Shown in pieces: positions 62,015 to 64,000 of a stretch of DNA of 64,000 nt. The number at the start of each line of letters is the position of its first letter. Within the stretch, counting starts at the first letter, position 1. The position numbers were made by a program, and so were the translations under genes. Source of the stretch: Paenibacillus puerhi (GTDB lineage Bacteria; Bacillota; Bacilli; Paenibacillales; NBRC-103111); contig NZ_WUWM01000007.1 in the NCBI RefSeq assembly GCF_009846885.1, positions 124,001 to 188,000 of the forward strand. The letters are read 5' to 3'. The notes beneath the pieces are model-generated. The model did not search any database, was not told the DNA's origin, and saw only the letters and a program-made list of their open reading frames with translations.

Positions 62015-62578
62015 TCAGGTGACGAGCAGGCTCGCGCGCACGGCTTCCAGCACCTTGGCCGCAGTGGCCTCCAGCTCCAGGTTCTCCACCACAATTTCAC
62101 AGGACTTTCGGTAAGAGACCTCGTCGGGGTATTGGGCCATGTAACGCTCCAGCACTTCGAAAGGAGTACCTCTCGCTGTCAGCCTCTCCAGAATCGACTG
62201 CTTGCTTACATAAATGAAAATCCGCACGGCCTGGGCTCCGAACATGCGTTTGAACAGTTCCGTTCCTTCCTTGTTCAACACAAGATAAGCGCCGTACTCG
62301 GAGGAGAGGGCAGCCTCCAGATCGGCCCGCTTGATCCCATAGCGATACCGGTTGATCTTGGCCGTTTGGATAAACTCGCCGTCCTGCTCCGCCTTCTCGA
62401 AATCGCTTTCATGGATAAACCGGTAAAAATCCGTGTTAGTCTCTTTCTTCCTCGGCTCGCGGGTCGTATAGGAAGCAACCGCCGTCAGCTGCAAGGCTTC
62501 CCCGACACGACGGGCCACCGATTTGCGTCCTGAGCCGCCGGTGCCGGTAAAAAGAAGTAGAATGGGCCGTCCGTTCAT
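62015..62578 (-). CDS. Guanylate-kinase-like protein with altered P-loop
   Basis: About 187 residues. SYTTREPRKKETNTDFYRF is the GMP-binding segment of guanylate kinase, and YGIKRADLEAAL follows as in the family. The P-loop reads GTGGSGRKS instead of GPSGVGKST, with Arg at the usual Lys place and Lys one later. It is probably not the essential Gmk but a paralogue. Monocistronic, upstream of the pheS-pheT transcript. Confidence 0.75.
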   Translation of the reverse strand: MNGRPILLLFTGTGGSGRKSVARRVGEALQLTAVASYTTREPRKKETNTDFYRFIHESDFEKAEQDGEFIQTAKINRYRYGIKRADLEAALSSEYGAYLVLNKEGTELFKRMFGAQAVRIFIYVSKQSILERLTARGTPFEVLERYMAQYPDEVSYRKSCEIVVENLELEATAAKVLEAVRASLLVT

Positions 62579-62762
62579 ATGCCATCACTCCCTTTATAGA
62601 AAGCTACTGGATAATTCTATTATAGTACGAATATTCAGACAATTAAAGCGGTTACCGTAAATTTTCTTGCGGCCCGCTTCTTGCCCGACCATTTTTGAGA
62701 ACCCGAGTCTCTATGGTATAATCAACCAAACCCTAATTGTCTACGAAAAGCGAGGTTCTTCC

Positions 62763-63236
62763 ATGTTAAGCTACGAACAGAAAAAAGCGGTGATCGAATC
62801 CTTCTCCGAGCTGACGCGCAAAGAGGTATCGCTCGGTCGCGCCAATTATCATTATGAAAACAGCGGTTACGATAAGAAAATCGTCGTTTATCATCTTCAT
62901 CCCAACGGAAATGGTTTCGTCTATGCCGGCCACTTGGCCGAAGCGGAGACCGACGACCGGGGGCTTGTCAATATTCGCGATTATGGCGAAGACGAGCTGC
63001 GCGCCCTGATCAAAGCTTCTATCTTATCGCTCGCCCCGAAGTCGGCTGCAGAGCTGGCCGTCAGTGGCACGGCGGACGACGAAGAACGCTGGCACGGCCC
63101 GGATAACCAAACCCTGCTGCTCGTTCATGAGGATGAGCTGTGGTACGTGTATGCCGGCCTTAATCTCGAGTCGGCTTTCGAAACTTATGAAGAAGCCGTG
63201 CACTATTTGCAGGAGGAAGGGTTTCGCCGTCCTTAG
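62763..63236 (+). CDS. Conserved-looking protein of unknown function
   Basis: About 157 residues, soluble and acidic. The start at 62763 has GCGAGG seven bases upstream. KEVSLGRANYHYENSGYDKKIVVYHLHPNGNGFVYAG suggests a small beta-sheet domain, and FETYEEAVHYLQEEGF ends it. No known motif. Followed by ywbE on the same strand (59 bp). Confidence 0.7.
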   Translation: MLSYEQKKAVIESFSELTRKEVSLGRANYHYENSGYDKKIVVYHLHPNGNGFVYAGHLAEAETDDRGLVNIRDYGEDELRALIKASILSLAPKSAAELAVSGTADDEERWHGPDNQTLLLVHEDELWYVYAGLNLESAFETYEEAVHYLQEEGFRRP

Positions 63237-63295
63237 AATGGCCGTAGGATTTCGTCATTCGGCACAAGAAGATACAGCAGGAAGGAGTGCAGAGG

Positions 63296-63532
63296 ATGAA
63301 TAAAGCCGGACAGCAGCGCAGCCAGATTCGCCCCGGACTCGAGGTGGATATTGTGCTGAAGCAGGACCAGCGAACCGGGAAAACGACACGGGGAATCGTC
63401 AAGGATATTTTGACCAATTCTCCTACACACCCGCATGGTATAAAGGTAAGGCTGCAGAACGGACAGGTTGGTCGAGTCCAGTCCGTAATTAGCACAGATA
63501 CAAGCACAGGCGCAGGCGGCAGCTCAAGCTGA
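63296..63532 (+). CDS. ywbE: YwbE family protein
   Basis: About 78 residues. IRPGLEVDIVLKQDQRT then GIVKDILTNSPTHPHGIKV matches YwbE almost throughout; the function is unknown, and the fold is a small beta barrel with positive charge. GAAGGAG lies eight bases before the ATG at 63296. Ends in a Ser/Gly-rich tail. Confidence 0.9.
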   Translation: MNKAGQQRSQIRPGLEVDIVLKQDQRTGKTTRGIVKDILTNSPTHPHGIKVRLQNGQVGRVQSVISTDTSTGAGGSSS

Positions 63533-63643
63533 TCTGCGTCTTTTCTGTACTTCCGCTCTTGCTATATGCCTTCCGCACGCCTTATAATGGGAACATACAT
63601 TCTTATTTCAACTTAGAATCCATTGCGACGACAGGTGATACCC

Positions 63644-63817
63644 ATGGAATCCAACAATTTGTTCGAAGATTTACGTGTAAAGTTCAAGGACGAGGACCGC
63701 GCCAAGCTGGTCATGCAGCAGCTGCGGACTTACCAGGAAAGCAAGCAAAGACGCAAGTGGTGGCAGAAGCTCACGCCGTCCCGCAGGCCCAGAACCAAGC
63801 CAAAGCCCTGGGAGTGA
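63644..63817 (+). CDS. Small basic protein of unknown function (57 aa)
   Basis: AGGTGA lies five bases before the ATG. An acidic-to-basic helix (LFEDLRVKFKDEDRAKLVMQQL) is followed by a strongly basic tail (RRKWW, RRPRTKPKPWE). No family recognised; the tail suggests nucleic-acid or ribosome contact. Confidence 0.55.
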   Translation: MESNNLFEDLRVKFKDEDRAKLVMQQLRTYQESKQRRKWWQKLTPSRRPRTKPKPWE

Positions 63818-63882
63818 GCCTCTCCGTTGCAGGTTCATTGCCAAAGCGAGGACGTTCCCTGCAGCTGCCGGTTTTCTATGCG

Positions 63883-64000
63883 CTATCTCCGCTCCAGCGG
63901 TATCCCATGCCGATCGGCCCATCTCTGCATGGCCGTCATGACGACGGGAGTTTGGGAACGGGCAAACGCCATTTCGCTCCAGCCCCAACCATGCCTGCTC
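63883..64000 (-). CDS. C-terminal end of an unidentified gene, cut by the window edge
   Basis: Minus-strand frame open to the window edge and closed by TAG at 63883. The last 38 residues include WSEMAFARSQTPVVMTAM and end in HGIPLERR. Composition is protein-like, whereas the competing minus-strand frame (63671-63988) is not. Too short for a family call. Confidence 0.45.
   Translation of the reverse strand, partial: SRHGWGWSEMAFARSQTPVVMTAMQRWADRHGIPLERR

Noticed and set aside
63671-63988. 105-codon minus-strand frame at the window end
   Set aside because: Covers the small basic protein gene in antisense; another minus-strand frame ending at 63883 looks more protein-like.

Overview
The window looks like a chromosomal segment of a GC-rich, spore-forming Bacillota bacterium, most probably a Paenibacillus-like member of the Paenibacillaceae. 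Support comes from a T-box ahead of pheS-pheT, a Spo0E-type phosphatase, YwbE, YugG/YugH and YshE homologues, AGGAGG ribosome sites with frequent GTG/TTG starts, and sigma-A promoters. There are no rRNA, tRNA, CRISPR or insertion-sequence genes. Family assignments are from reading the proteins; no database search was run.

Layout. 1-730: 3' end of a neopullulanase-like gene and its terminator. 0.8-2.4 kb: MATE efflux gene behind a promoter and terminator-like leader. 2.4-13.2 kb: eleven tightly packed minus-strand genes (papain-like/BtrH-type protein, acyl-CoA dehydrogenase-like flavoprotein, CYTH protein, acyl carrier protein, ABC exporter of three genes, surface 5'-nucleotidase, nucleotidyltransferase, dTMP-kinase-like protein, ATP-grasp ligase). 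This is the strongest candidate for an undescribed biosynthetic/export system. 13.4-16.2 kb: response regulator and chemoreceptor. 16.3-23.0 kb: maltodextrin uptake operon and exported amylase, divergent from a LacI-type regulator with shared operators. 23-27 kb: small ORF, aminotransferase, M50 protease, Spx/ArsC-like protein, YdcF-like protein.

27.3-38.6 kb: a cobalamin riboswitch with its terminator heads a ten-gene operon for B12 uptake (BtuF-C-D), nucleotide-loop assembly (CobT, CobU, CbiB, CobS), a CobD-CobQ fusion, a PduO-type adenosyltransferase and an RluD-type pseudouridine synthase. 38.7-46.2 kb: lipoprotein, divergent DNA glycosylase pair, Spo0E-like, YugH/YugG, cysteine synthase, MFS transporter.

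46.4-61.9 kb: a rearranged version of the Bacillus pheS-pheT-zapA-cvpA-polX-mutS2-yshE order. A PspA gene with an ECF-type (SigW-like) promoter sits between mutS2 and yshE. polX is missing from its usual place, where remnants of a DUF418 gene and a sensor kinase gene abut. ZapA is fused to a coiled coil of about 1000 residues with an internal 108-bp repeat. A macrolide phosphotransferase with an MRLR leader peptide is inserted between pheT and zapA. 62-64 kb: guanylate-kinase-like gene, small conserved genes and the end of an unidentified gene.
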